Shown here piece after piece: positions 37,841 through 47,580 of a DNA stretch of 64,000 nucleotides. Origin of the DNA: Ciborinia camelliae (taxonomy: Eukaryota; Ascomycota; Leotiomycetes; Helotiales; Sclerotiniaceae). The notes under the pieces were generated by a model that searched no databases, had not been told where the DNA came from, and saw only the letters and a program-made list of their open reading frames with translations. The stretch's first letter is position 1, and each line of letters opens with the position of its first letter. A program made the translations under genes and the position numbers. The stretch is taken from the NCBI GenBank assembly GCA_025890175.1, contig JANPYM010000010.1:1580427-1644426 (forward strand). The letters are read 5' to 3'.

Positions 37841-40007
37841 TGATGTCATGATGGGAGTAGAAGAAGAAAAGTCTTGATACTTGCGGGAAGCTTGGATGAT
37901 ACATACTCTGCATAGATATATGATATATTAATAGGTAGGGAACGATATTACGACTATGGGAGAAGCAATGAATGGATGGATGGATGGATGAATGTATGAT
38001 ACCCAAAGATAGAGAAATTTTAGAATAATGTTTGAACGCCTGTATACGGAGTTCGATAGAATAGATGGATTGATTCTACCTACTCCTCCTTCCTCGAGTG
38101 ACTCATGAAGGACCTACCTAATCTAGTATTGTATGAATCATACTCGAGGATCTCGCAGCGATATTTTATCGCCAATCTAATCTCATTGTCTAAATTGTCT
38201 AAATTGTCTAGACTAGGTAGCTAGATCTCTCGCGCGATCTACGAATGGGGTTGGTATGTATGGATGATCGGATACTAATTGCTACTAACGAATACTAATT
38301 GCTACTAACTGCTACTACCTGCTACTAAATGTCGCCAACGATTGATCTGATCTGATCTGATCTATTCTGATCTGGTTATGGTTATAATTATGGGCCTTTG
38401 GAATCTGGACCTGGACCTAGATCTAAATCAGGATTAGGACTCCTCTTCATGTACTGGTAGGTAGGTAGGTATCACAGGCGCTTATTAGCTTAGATTTTGA
38501 TGGTGCAGGATGCTGTGGAGACAGATATGATTTGTCATCGGTTACATAATCATTCTCTCATTCAATTAGTATAAATTATTTAGTTTAGCTAGTTATGAAT
38601 GAAACCATCCCTTTCCCACTTAATATAAAACTCCCGACCTCACAATGCTGATGCTAATGGTTTGGGAATTATTCGGTAGGTGGGTGGGTAGATGGGTAGA
38701 TATGGAGGTTGGATGGTGGATGGTGGATGGTGAGTGGTAAGTTTTGGAAAGGAGGGGACGAGAAGAGGAGGAGAGAAGAGAAGAGGAGGAGAGAAGAGAA
38801 GAGGAGGAGAGAAGAGAAGAGGAGGAGAGGAGAAAAGGATATTTTTACTCCGTGTTGGGTTGGTTGTGTGAATGGGATGAGGCTATGAATGATTAATAAA
38901 TATGGATAGGAATTGATATTTTGATATTGATTTTGACATTGATATTGATAACCTGTGTAATCTACTGTACAGTATACTCGAGTAAATTTGAATCAATGAA
39001 GGGGGTTGTGAATCATAGGTAGCGAGAAATGACTGGGCCGTAGGTAAAGTTACGGCAAATCTATATATAGCAGCACTCTGGCCGGCACATAAAAAATGAG
39101 ATCAAATGATATCAAAATGTTCCCAAAGTCCTCATGATTGATTAGATACTTAATTAGTACTGTTGTTGCTAATCATGTGTTGGTGTAGCTGTACACAGGT
39201 GATATACGTACCATTATTATTAATGTGATTCAGAATTGCTTGTAGATGATTAGGTATCTAGATACGGTAGAGAGTATTTTATAAGTTTCCATTTACCCAT
39301 TTGCCGTAGTACACTATTACCATTAGTATGTGAGGAGGAGTCATCCAGCCTTGCCTTGCTGTCCACGGGTACCACACAGACAGTCCACGCGCAAGCGATA
39401 ACAAAGAGCACAAAACATCTTCCCTTCCACATTTTTTTTCCTTTCCCTCTTCCCTTCTTTCCTCTCTACACGCTCAATTTCAACGGTACTCTCCCGAAAT
39501 CCTTCATCAGTGTCAAGACAATTCTACACTCAATTTAATTATCTTCTTCTTCATCGTACGGCACCACCCACGGTCGATCTATCAAAAAGGGAACTTCTTG
39601 TGATCTTGGTAACAAAATCAATCAAACAGAAAGCCAGAAAACGGAACGAAAGAATAAATCAATTACAACCTCACATCTATCTTTCTGATCGGATTTTGAT
39701 TTTGATTTTGATTATTTTGACATCATTATCATCAATAAACCTTGCAGAAAGCTTTATTTATTCTTTCTCCACAAATTTCTCGCACCCAGTCACCGCCCAC
39801 ACCCATAACACACAACATCATCCTCGAGATTTTCGAAGAACCCATTCGATTCATCATCTTCATCAAGACAATTCCCTTGAAAAAGGATCTCGTCTCGACC
39901 TTCAAGACAACTCGAATCCAATCTCTCCTCGCATTCCGCACGACCAAGAAGACTACAATATACACAATCTGTTACCGAAAAGAATTTTACTGTGACTTTC
40001 ATTAGCC
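37841..40007. other. Intergenic region with microsatellites and the eIF2A leader
   Basis: It includes GGAT repeats near 37974-37990, CTACTAA-type repeats near 38280-38327, TAGGTAGGTAGG near 38456, the 18-nt minisatellite at 38761-38830, and a long CT/CA-rich stretch (about 39420-40000) that is probably promoter and 5' leader of eIF2A. No other gene is seen. Confidence 0.5.
38761..38830. repeat. 18-nt purine minisatellite, about four copies
   Basis: The unit AGAAGAGGAGGAGAGAAG repeats almost perfectly four times, making one all-purine strand. Confidence 0.9.
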
Positions 40008-42203
40008 ATGGCAATTCCGACACAGTTTGCATACAGAACACTGAAGGGGATTGGTATCGTGGATGCCGCACCCGTCTATCAGCCTTTGCCTGGTTTCCAG
40101 AGACCCGAAGGTAACTCTCGCTGCTGTACCTACTCGCCATGCGGTCGGTACTTTGCTTGGGCTTCCAACGACGGAGTGACTGTCATTGATGCGTATGCCG
40201 GTCACATCATCACCAGCCTTCCCACGCCGAATGTCTACGAATTAGGCTTCTCACCCCGTGGCACATACGTCATTACTTGGGAGAGACCTTCGAAGGATGA
40301 GAATGGTGATGCGGTCAAGAATTTGAAGATTTGGCGCACAGTGGAGGATTTACCGGAGGGAACTGAGAAAGAGGTGGTTGGCAGATTTGTGCAAAAGTCG
40401 CAGACCGGTTGGAACCTTCAATACACTTTCGATGAGAAGTATTGCGCCCGCAATGTTACAAACGAGGTCCAATTCTACGAGAGCGGCGATTTGCGTACGG
40501 TTTGGAATAAGCTTCGTGTAGAAGGTGTTGCCGATTTTGCAATTTCTCCCGGAAACAACTACTCCGTAGCAGTTTTCGTTCCAGAGCGCAAGGTATGTAA
40601 TATTCGATTGGGGGTTGACAATTTGGCTAACGATTTAATTCAGGGACAACCATCTGCTGTCAAAGTTTTCAACGTTCCTCAATTCAATGCCCCGGTTTCA
40701 CAAAAGACATTCTTCAAGGGCGACAAAGTTCAATTGAAATGGAATCAATTGGGTACAACTTTGATTGTTCTCGCTCAGACAGATGTTGATAAGTCGAACA
40801 AGAGTTATTATGGAGAGACTACGCTATATGTGCTGAGCGCAAATGGTGGATTCGATTCTAGAATTACTCTTGACAAGGAAGGTCCTATTCACGATGTTTC
40901 ATGGTCACCAAACTCGAAAGAATTTGGTGTCATTTACGGATACATGCCAGCAAAGACAACTATCTTTAACCAGAGAGCTGTTGCAACGCATACGTTTCAA
41001 CTCGGTCCTCGAAATACGATTTTGTTCTCTCCAACTGGTCGATATGTTTTGGTAGCCGGTTTTGGGAACTTAGCCGGTCAAATGGATATCTATGATCTCG
41101 AAAAGGATTACAAGAAGATTTGTACGATTGAAGGTGGAAATCCTAGTGTTTGCGAGTGGAGTCCTGATAGCAAGTATATCTTGACAGCTACAACCAGTCC
41201 TAGATTGCGAGTTGATAACGGTGTTCGATTATGGCACGTCACAGGTGCCATTATGTACAACGAGGATATGGTCGAATTATACAACGTTACATGGAGACCT
41301 CAACGCCCCGAAAGTTTCCCGGCCGGAGATTTCTTGAACCCAGTTCCTCAGCCCCATCCATCGGCTGTCGCTTACTTGGGTACGGTGAAAACCCCATCCA
41401 AGCCAGCAGGCGCTTATCGTCCTCCCGGAGCACGTGGTCAAGCTACACCATCTCACTTCAAGCGTGAAGATGAAGGTGGATCTGCTCATTTCGTTAGCAA
41501 TGGTACATCGATGGTCAACACCAATGGATTCGGTCGATCTCGTAGACAAGTCCCTGGTGCTGATTTAACCGAGAACTCTGTCCCAGGGGCTGCATCAGCC
41601 GTTCCAGGTGCCGTTGAAGATGAAAACCTTTCCAAGGCCGCACTCAAGAACAAGAAGAAGCGCGAAGCAAAGAAAGCAAAGGATGCAGAAGCTAAAGCAA
41701 GTGGTCTGGGTGCTGGAACTCCAGACGCACCTAAAGGTCCAGGTGGTGATCGTAGCCCAGACCGAAGAGATCGTCAACGCAGTCGCTCAAAGAGTAACAA
41801 CACCATGCGCTCCCCATCTCAAACCCGAACTCACGGCAACGGTGGCCCTCACAACCTCCACCAACATCCTCATCCTCACCAAAACCAACGACCAAACGGA
41901 GGTGTATCTCCCAATGGAGGTGCAGGTACCCCAGGTGGAATGAAGAATCTCTCCATCAACTCGAATCAAAAGCCAATGACTCCAACTCAACCATTCGCCA
42001 CTCCGGAATTGTCAGTCACCAGCCCAGGTGGTGATGGTAGTCCATCGGCTAAGAAGAAGAGAGGATTACAGAAGAAGATTAGAGCGATTGAGGATTTGGA
42101 GATGAGGAGAGCTGGAGGTGAGAAGTTGGAGGATACGCAGGTTAAGAAGATCGCTACGAAGGGAGCGGTTCAGGCAGAGTTGGAAGCTCTCGATAGAGAT
42201 TAG
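40008..42203 (+). CDS. Eukaryotic translation initiation factor 2A (eIF2A)
   Basis: A non-heterotrimeric initiation factor that can deliver Met-tRNAi to 40S subunits in a GTP-independent manner; cytosolic. The start ATG at 40008 (GCCATGGCA) has good context. The N-terminal ~450 residues form the eIF2A beta-propeller: SRCCTYSPCGRYFAWAS, LKIWRTVEDL, GWNLQYTFDEKYCARN, VSWSPNSKEFGVIYG, LFSPTGRYVLVAGFGNL and CEWSPDSKYILTATTSPRL. The C-terminal ~200 residues are disordered, Pro/Gly- and His-rich, with a basic stretch (AALKNKKKREAKKAK) and a charged helical tail. An intron of 51 nt at 40593-40643 (GTATGT, branch GCTAAC, CAG) keeps the frame and has no stop. The spliced protein is 714 residues, and read-through would give 731. 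Confidence 0.94.
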   Translation: MAIPTQFAYRTLKGIGIVDAAPVYQPLPGFQRPEGNSRCCTYSPCGRYFAWASNDGVTVIDAYAGHIITSLPTPNVYELGFSPRGTYVITWERPSKDENGDAVKNLKIWRTVEDLPEGTEKEVVGRFVQKSQTGWNLQYTFDEKYCARNVTNEVQFYESGDLRTVWNKLRVEGVADFAISPGNNYSVAVFVPERKVCNIRLGVDNLANDLIQGQPSAVKVFNVPQFNAPVSQKTFFKGDKVQLKWNQLGTTLIVLAQTDVDKSNKSYYGETTLYVLSANGGFDSRITLDKEGPIHDVSWSPNSKEFGVIYGYMPAKTTIFNQRAVATHTFQLGPRNTILFSPTGRYVLVAGFGNLAGQMDIYDLEKDYKKICTIEGGNPSVCEWSPDSKYILTATTSPRLRVDNGVRLWHVTGAIMYNEDMVELYNVTWRPQRPESFPAGDFLNPVPQPHPSAVAYLGTVKTPSKPAGAYRPPGARGQATPSHFKREDEGGSAHFVSNGTSMVNTNGFGRSRRQVPGADLTENSVPGAASAVPGAVEDENLSKAALKNKKKREAKKAKDAEAKASGLGAGTPDAPKGPGGDRSPDRRDRQRSRSKSNNTMRSPSQTRTHGNGGPHNLHQHPHPHQNQRPNGGVSPNGGAGTPGGMKNLSINSNQKPMTPTQPFATPELSVTSPGGDGSPSAKKKRGLQKKIRAIEDLEMRRAGGEKLEDTQVKKIATKGAVQAELEALDRD
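40593..40643 (+). other. In-frame, stop-free 51-nt intron in eIF2A
   Basis: Donor GTATGT, branch GCTAAC and acceptor CAG are all good, and removal joins PERK to GQPSAVKVF. Because the length is 17 codons with no stop, a naive ORF reads straight through it. Confidence 0.8.
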
Positions 42204-42439
42204 ATGGGTGGTAGATTTTGGTGGGGAGGTAGGGAGGTGTGGGGGTGCAGGATGGGGGATGGGGGTGTGGGATGAGCAGTGGTGAAGTGGAGAAGTGAAG
42301 TAGAGAGCCGTAAATATTGAACCTTTGGAAAACTCGTTTTTTTCTTTCTCATTTCGATCCTTTTATCATATCATACTCATATGAAAATGAGAAAAATCAA
42401 AGGCAGGCGGTGGGTGGATGATGGATGGATTTGCATGGA

Positions 42440-42507
42440 TGGATGGGTGGGTGGATGGGTGGGTGGATGGGTGGGTGGATGGGTGGGTGGATGGGTGGAT
42501 GGATGGG
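42440..42507. repeat. GGATGGGTGGGT minisatellite
   Basis: A 12-nt G-rich unit repeats about five times downstream of eIF2A. The G tracts are long enough to consider G-quadruplex folding. Confidence 0.85.
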
Positions 42508-42925
42508 ATGGGGGAATGTAGGTAGGAGGTTAGATGAAATGAAATAAATATAGTGCATGCATATGTTAAATATCGGTATTGGTATTGTTGTTTTGTGTGT
42601 CGGTGGTGGTGTGTAGTGGTGTGTAGTGGTGTGTGTATGGATTTGTATGGATGTATGTATGGATTTGTATGTGGATGTTTGTGAATAAATGAAGTATATG
42701 GATTTGTATAAGTATCTATCTTAGGTATTTGAGTATAAAAACGAAAAATTATTAAATATATTTTATATTTTTGGGGAATACAGTATTTTAGACGAGTTAG
42801 GTTGGTGGGGGAGCCTGAGGTAGGTGGGTTGGTGGGTTGATGAATAGAGAGATAAATGTTTATATACTAATTAATGCTAATTAATGCTAGGTACTGAAGA
42901 TTGTATGATTGTATGATTGTGATAA

Positions 42926-42960
42926 GGTTTTGGTTTTGGTTTTGGTTTTGGTTCTGGTTT
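42926..42960. repeat. (GGTTTT)n microsatellite
   Basis: Five GGTTTT-type units with one GGTTCT variant. Confidence 0.85.
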
Positions 42961-43032
42961 GAAATTTAAAGGGGGTGTAGGTCATCTAGTATAGGTCGTC
43001 TGGTGTATATATATATATTCGTCTAATGAACC

Positions 43033-43208
43033 TGTCACGATGCTAAAGCATCGAGGTTGAAATGTAGTATATTGCTTGAAGAGCCCTTACCCCTAGAAAG
43101 GGCGAAGCCCTTTATATGCGTAAGGTAGATAGTACAGCCGTACGGCTGTACGATCTAGCGAGGAGAGATGCCTAATATCTCAGGCACTCTTCTAAATCTA
43201 CCGTAGCA
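43033..43208. mobile_element. Candidate solo LTR (176 bp) with 5-bp duplication GAACC
   Basis: The segment begins TGTCACGATG and ends CCGTAGCA, thus 5'-TG...CA-3'. It is flanked on both sides by GAACC (43028-43032 and 43209-43213), as expected for an LTR-retrotransposon target duplication. Inside are several hairpins: GATGCTAAAGCATC, AAAGGGCGAAGCCCTTT and the perfect 20-bp palindrome GTACAGCCGTACGGCTGTAC. No retroelement coding sequence adjoins it. Confidence 0.5.
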
Positions 43209-43345
43209 GAACCGTACTTTTATTGGGATTGGAATTGGGTATTATACTATTATTGGGTTTATCTGTGAGTGGTAGGTAGTAAAGCTTGTTAGATAAGATA
43301 AGGCTTGTTAAGTTAAGTAAGGCTGGGAAAGGTTTTTTTTTTTAA

Positions 43346-43500
43346 AAAGGAAGTTGGAGTATGGAAGTTGGAGTATGGAAGTTGGAGTATGGAAGTTGGA
43401 GTATGGAAGTTGGAGTATGGAAGTTGGAGGATGAGGGGGTGGAGGATGAGGGGGTGGAGGATGAGGGGGCGGAGGTTGAGGGGGCGGAGGTGGTATAGGT
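43346..43500. repeat. Compound minisatellite: 14-nt unit then 18-nt unit
   Basis: About six copies of GGAAGTTGGAGTAT (14 nt) run into about four copies of GGAGGATGAGGGGGTGGA (18 nt), the later ones drifting to GGGGGCGGAGGTTGAG. Confidence 0.9.
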
Positions 43501-44074
43501 GGTATAGGTACCAAAAGGGGTTGGGGAGAGCAGGTATTTATTATGCGGTGAGGAAGTAGGGGAGGAACTAGGCAGAAGTAGGTAGTGAGTGGTATTTACG
43601 CCGTGGTAGATCCAGGGAGAGCGGTATCAAGTAGCGTGGGTAGCTAAGTAGATAATTACCATATCACATCACTTCACATCACATCACTTCATACCCCCCC
43701 GGCCTCTTCTCCCCCACAAAATAACTTTTTTGCCGTGTATTATTAATTATTTGATTATTTGATAAGGAGTTTGATTGTAAAAAGTAAAAAGTTGAAGGAG
43801 GAAGAGGAAGTTGGAGGAGTTTTGGGGGAAAGGAAGGGTTGGGTGGGAGGGATTGACAATGAGCTTGAAGGATGTTAAATCGATATCCAAATAAAGCATG
43901 GGGGCATTGATATGGTGTGCGGATGATACATACTAATGTTAAACTTAATGAAGTTTGAGCATTAGTATTGTATAATTTGTATTCAGACGATAGGTAGTAG
44001 ATCAATATCCGAATCAAGCTTGAGAATTAACATAACATCTGTCACGCCAAGGCCCCTGCCTAGTGAATGACAGT

Positions 44075-44913
44075 CACGTGATCACCTCTATATTAGATAG
44101 TGTTCTTTCCAAGAGGATCCTTTCCTCTTCAGCATAGTTCTTTTATCAGATTGCATATCTACGATTTCACCTTCATGATCCCATGTGACGCGTATGACAC
44201 TTTTAATACCTTGGGGGGACACCGGCGTAAGGATAGGGTTTGGGGGGAGGGGGAGGCGCGCGTACGTCCCCCTCCCTTCAAGGTAGCTTTAAAATTTTAT
44301 AAAAATCAATCTTTTCTGCTTCAAAATCAGAATAGACTCTGAAACACGTGCGTACAGAGCACGCCCTCAATAGAGGCCTAGTGCTGTACTAGAACGCCTA
44401 GCGGATACAGTCGAAAATCATGTGACTATCACGTGCCATGACCATGTGACCGGCACGTGGACAGGGCACGTGACCCACTAGTCACATGACTTTCCCAACA
44501 TGATCAACCTAAAGGCAAAGAATGCATTACATTAGGTCCAAAGATTCTAATAGTAGGGTTTGCGAAAAACAAAAGCGTAGAGTTCGCAAAAGAAGCAAGA
44601 GAATAGCAAAAAGAATGAAAACGCAATTGGATTTTAACAAATTAAAATAAAAATAAAAAAAACGTTCAAGTATAGATTCGTTATAATTCTTTTTTGTTTT
44701 CTTAATTAATATCTGCCAATTTTTATGATTTCGCTGGTGAAAACGGCTTCTCCGCGTTCGTGTTCCCCGGTCCCAGAAGATGGGGTGGATTACTAAGCAG
44801 GATTGGGTTCATAACCTTGGAAGCTTAAGTAGTATAGAAAGGGTTAGTATGGTTCTGTTGTGACAGGGGTCACCCCTGTCAGTCACGTGATTAGCCCGTA
44901 ACAGGGTCACGTG
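44075..44913. promoter_or_regulatory. Cluster of seven CACGTG palindromes (E-box type)
   Basis: CACGTG occurs at 44075, 44345, 44430, 44454, 44467, 44884 and 44908, with related CATGTGAC/GTCACATGAC sites between about 44419 and 44490. CACGTG is the core site of bHLH factors such as Cbf1. The last two copies lie inside the candidate LTR at 44856. No nearby start codon makes this an obvious promoter; the nearest gene end is at 45867. Confidence 0.5.
44245..44276. repeat. G/C-rich 9-bp hairpin
   Basis: GGGAGGGGG (44245-44253) pairs perfectly with CCCCCTCCC (44268-44276) over a 14-nt loop rich in GCGCGC and CGTACG. Confidence 0.7.
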
Positions 44914-45087
44914 CCTTCGCCTGCGCGCGCGCTAGCGGGGGCTAGGCGCGCCATGCGTCTATATCAAGATGCTCCCGCCCGCACCCTCTTAGCTCTACAC
45001 CATCAATACTACAGAAGATTTATACCTACTATTGCTGGTCACCTTACTACCACATATGTGTGTTCATCACCCTGAGATGAACCGACA
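44856..45087. mobile_element. Candidate solo LTR (232 bp) with 5-bp duplication GGTTC
   Basis: The segment begins TGTTGTGACAGGGGTCACCC and ends GATGAACCGACA (TG...CA), flanked by GGTTC at 44851-44855 and 45088-45092. It contains CACGTG sites, a GC-rich block, a TATA-like TCTATATCAAG and a downstream CT-rich CTCTTAGCTCTACACC, arranged like the U3-R of a fungal LTR. No internal retroelement sequence is attached. Confidence 0.55.
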
Positions 45088-45866
45088 GGTTCAGTGGTAG
45101 CATTCTCCATTTTAACTTCCAAGATATTTCTGTCCCAGCGCAATTTGCGTTATATTAAATGCACGCATTCCCGTGCGAATTCGCCACGAGTTTTACCCTG
45201 GAACTTTTGGTTCTGATGGTAAAATTTTTCACGATTTGCACCCAGATGACATATAAGGAGGGTCTATAATGTATGAAGAAGTATGTCAATGGAGTAGAAC
45301 ATCCCTGCATTGTAAGATAGTGGAAAAGAGTAGGATTTATCCAACTAAAAGCCTAACTAAAGGCCTAAAATGGTATTCATGAAGGAAAACTATGTATTGG
45401 AAGGCAGAAAATGAGCACCAGGAGCCAAAGGGGTGTACCAAAAGCCTGGAAAGGTATGCAAGTCTCAGGATGCTAATGTGGTGATGGGAAATAAGATGAT
45501 CATTCTGAAAAGACTAGGACAAAGCAAAGAGGTTATGCCTCAAGCTCTGTAGAAAGCTAAAACTAATCCTAATTATGCCATATTCCGTAACGAACCAATC
45601 TAATGTGAACCTAAAAGCAAGCAGCATAACCATGTAGTCGAAGCCAAATTAGTGTAACACCCGTGAATTAAAGTAGAAGAAAGGTATGCGTAACGTCGTA
45701 AATGCACCAAAAGATCCGAAGCACCAGTGAAATCGACCCTCGAAGAAGCTTCAAAGCTCCCTTCCCACTAGGAAGGAAGGAAACTCTGGATAGACTTTCT
45801 AGATCTCACACCCTGAGAAATCAAGATCTAATAGTGTAGCAGCGACCCAATACCCCCTAAAACCCC

Positions 45867-47084
45867 CTAATAACCACGACGAACAAACACTGTAACCTTC
45901 CAGAGCATACCATGCACAGGACACTCCAATACCTTGTAGGAGCGTCTCTTATGCCATAAACCTTCACGATCCTCCCCGTCCTCCATGAAACCCCATCTCT
46001 CACCATTGATCATCTGCATACCCTCTCGAATAAGCTGATCCGCAATGTCTGGTGCACTGGTCTCAGTGTTCTGACCCCGAGCCCATAAAGGGATCTCGAG
46101 TTGCACTGGCCAGTAATACCAGATAAGTTCCATATTTTCCTTGGCCCGAGGAGTAGGAGTAGTAGGGGTAGTTGGAGCGGAAAAGGTATAAGGAGTGGTA
46201 GATTGGTAGGGACCTATAGCTTGATTAGGATTTCCATACGGGAAAGTCTGCGCAGGAGGGTCCAAACGGTAGCGTTCAAAGCGAAACTTGACATTGAGTT
46301 GGAATCTTGGGCGCATGAAGTGAGGGAGAGGGATGGGGATAGTTGGGTTGATGCTGTAGGAGGAGCCACCAAACATAATTGGGCCTTGAATGGGTTGCGG
46401 AGGCTGATTGGCAGGAGGACCATTGGTATGAGCATGCTGTTGTTGGTTGTTGTTCTGAGAATAAGGAACAACAGATTGGTAGCCTCCTTGTTGATTGTAC
46501 CCTTGCTGGCCAAATCCAGCGTGAAAGTTATTAGGGAAACTACCAGAAGCAGCAGTATAGTGAGTGTTGGCTGGGCCAGAAGGGGGTTGCTGCTGGAAAC
46601 CGTGATTACTGGCTTGTTGTTGACTAACCTGCTGTTGTAAACCGTGTTGTTGACTTTGCTGAGCATGACCTCCTTGCCCATGACCACCATGAGCTCCAGT
46701 GATGGGAACAACAGTCGATAGTGGAACCATCTCGAAGAATCCACGGTGAAGTGGACGATTGGAAGGCTGTGCGAAGGTCGCAATCCTCGGGTGTAGAACA
46801 TGATTCACAAAGAAAGCCAATCTGGTAGTGTAAGCGTGCACCGTCTGCTGTGCAGGAAGAGGGCAGCGTTGGCACATGTCACAACAGAATAACTCTGGTG
46901 CGGGTTGTGGATTATACTGAGGAGCAGGGATTTGAGGTTGCTGCTGCTGCTGCTGCTGCTGGGGTTGCTGGGGTTGCTGGGTTCGCCAGTTGTTCTGCTG
47001 AAGGTATCCTTGTTGGGCTGGATTCCATGAGCCGCCAGCCCATCCAGATCCTCCCTGATATCCTTGATTCTGAAAAGGATTCAT
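45867..47084 (-). CDS. Glutamine-rich protein of unknown function (405 aa)
   Basis: A single open exon, no intron needed. I do not recognise a family. Residues 1-65 are Gln/Asn/Gly-rich with a pure run of eight Gln encoded by CAG repeats (around 46940-46960). A cysteine cluster, FCCDMCQRCPLP, follows and could bind zinc. Next is a structured-looking part (HAYTTRLAFFVNHVLHPRIATFAQP), a second long Gln/Asn/His-rich prion-like segment (about residues 135-250), and a folded C-terminal region with Trp/Tyr-rich strands (NMELIWYYWPVQLEIPLWARG; RRSYKVLECPVHGMLWKVTVFVRRGY, of which VTVFVRRGY ends the protein). The length, codon usage and interleaving of complex with low-complexity parts argue for a real gene. 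It stands alone between LTR-like repeats and a satellite array. Confidence 0.72.
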   Translation of the reverse strand: MNPFQNQGYQGGSGWAGGSWNPAQQGYLQQNNWRTQQPQQPQQQQQQQQPQIPAPQYNPQPAPELFCCDMCQRCPLPAQQTVHAYTTRLAFFVNHVLHPRIATFAQPSNRPLHRGFFEMVPLSTVVPITGAHGGHGQGGHAQQSQQHGLQQQVSQQQASNHGFQQQPPSGPANTHYTAASGSFPNNFHAGFGQQGYNQQGGYQSVVPYSQNNNQQQHAHTNGPPANQPPQPIQGPIMFGGSSYSINPTIPIPLPHFMRPRFQLNVKFRFERYRLDPPAQTFPYGNPNQAIGPYQSTTPYTFSAPTTPTTPTPRAKENMELIWYYWPVQLEIPLWARGQNTETSAPDIADQLIREGMQMINGERWGFMEDGEDREGLWHKRRSYKVLECPVHGMLWKVTVFVRRGY

Positions 47085-47580
47085 GGCTCTGTAGGTAGTG
47101 AGAGTTCGATCGAGGTGTTGTTGAGGTAAATAGGAGGATATTAGACGTAAAAGCCGAGATCGAGAAAGGAATTTGAGGTGTTTGGGGGGGTATTAGACGT
47201 AAAAATCGAGGCTGCGAAAGGTTTTTGACGTAGATCTAACGTAGTAGGCGCGAGGTAGCTCTACGGTATTGGATGTGGACGTAGAGATCGGGAATACTGT
47301 AAGGAGGACAAGGAGGAAGATCAAATTGGGACTAATCAAGATAGAAGCTTGAAAGAAGGGCGCAACTCTTGTGCTAGACAAGGGAACTTCAAAGCAACCG
47401 TTCTACTTGAGAAGTATCTTCATGTAGTACGTGCTTTGGAATAGAAGGTCTCGATCTGAGAAGGGGAAGAAGATGAAGGAAGAAAGAAAGAAAGAAAGAA
47501 GAATAAGGGAGATGTTTACAAATCAAAGGCTCGGTTTAAGTAATCTCTTATTTTGAAATCTCAGCAAGCTAAAGTCGGAG
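47085..47580. other. Upstream region of the Gln-rich gene
   Basis: Contains a GAAAGAAAGAAA microsatellite near 47481-47500 and the start of the tandem array. A short minus-strand frame (47193-47381) has no support. Confidence 0.4.

Larger units (their letters stand above)
42204..45866. other. Gene-free, repeat-rich region
   Basis: Holds minisatellites (42440-42507, 42926-42960, 43346-43500), two candidate solo LTRs, a CACGTG cluster and a G-rich hairpin, each listed separately. Open frames here are products of the repeats. I see no gene. Confidence 0.6.

Noticed and set aside
39510..39995. 161-codon open frame before eIF2A
   Set aside because: It does not begin with ATG, is CT/CA-rich with repetitive ILILII and HHxxHH stretches, and fits an untranslated leader better.
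45088..45115. tRNA-like A-box (GGTTCAGTGGTAGCATTCTCC split by the LTR candidate)
   Set aside because: No anticodon arm, B-box or 3' half follows, so it cannot be called a tRNA gene.
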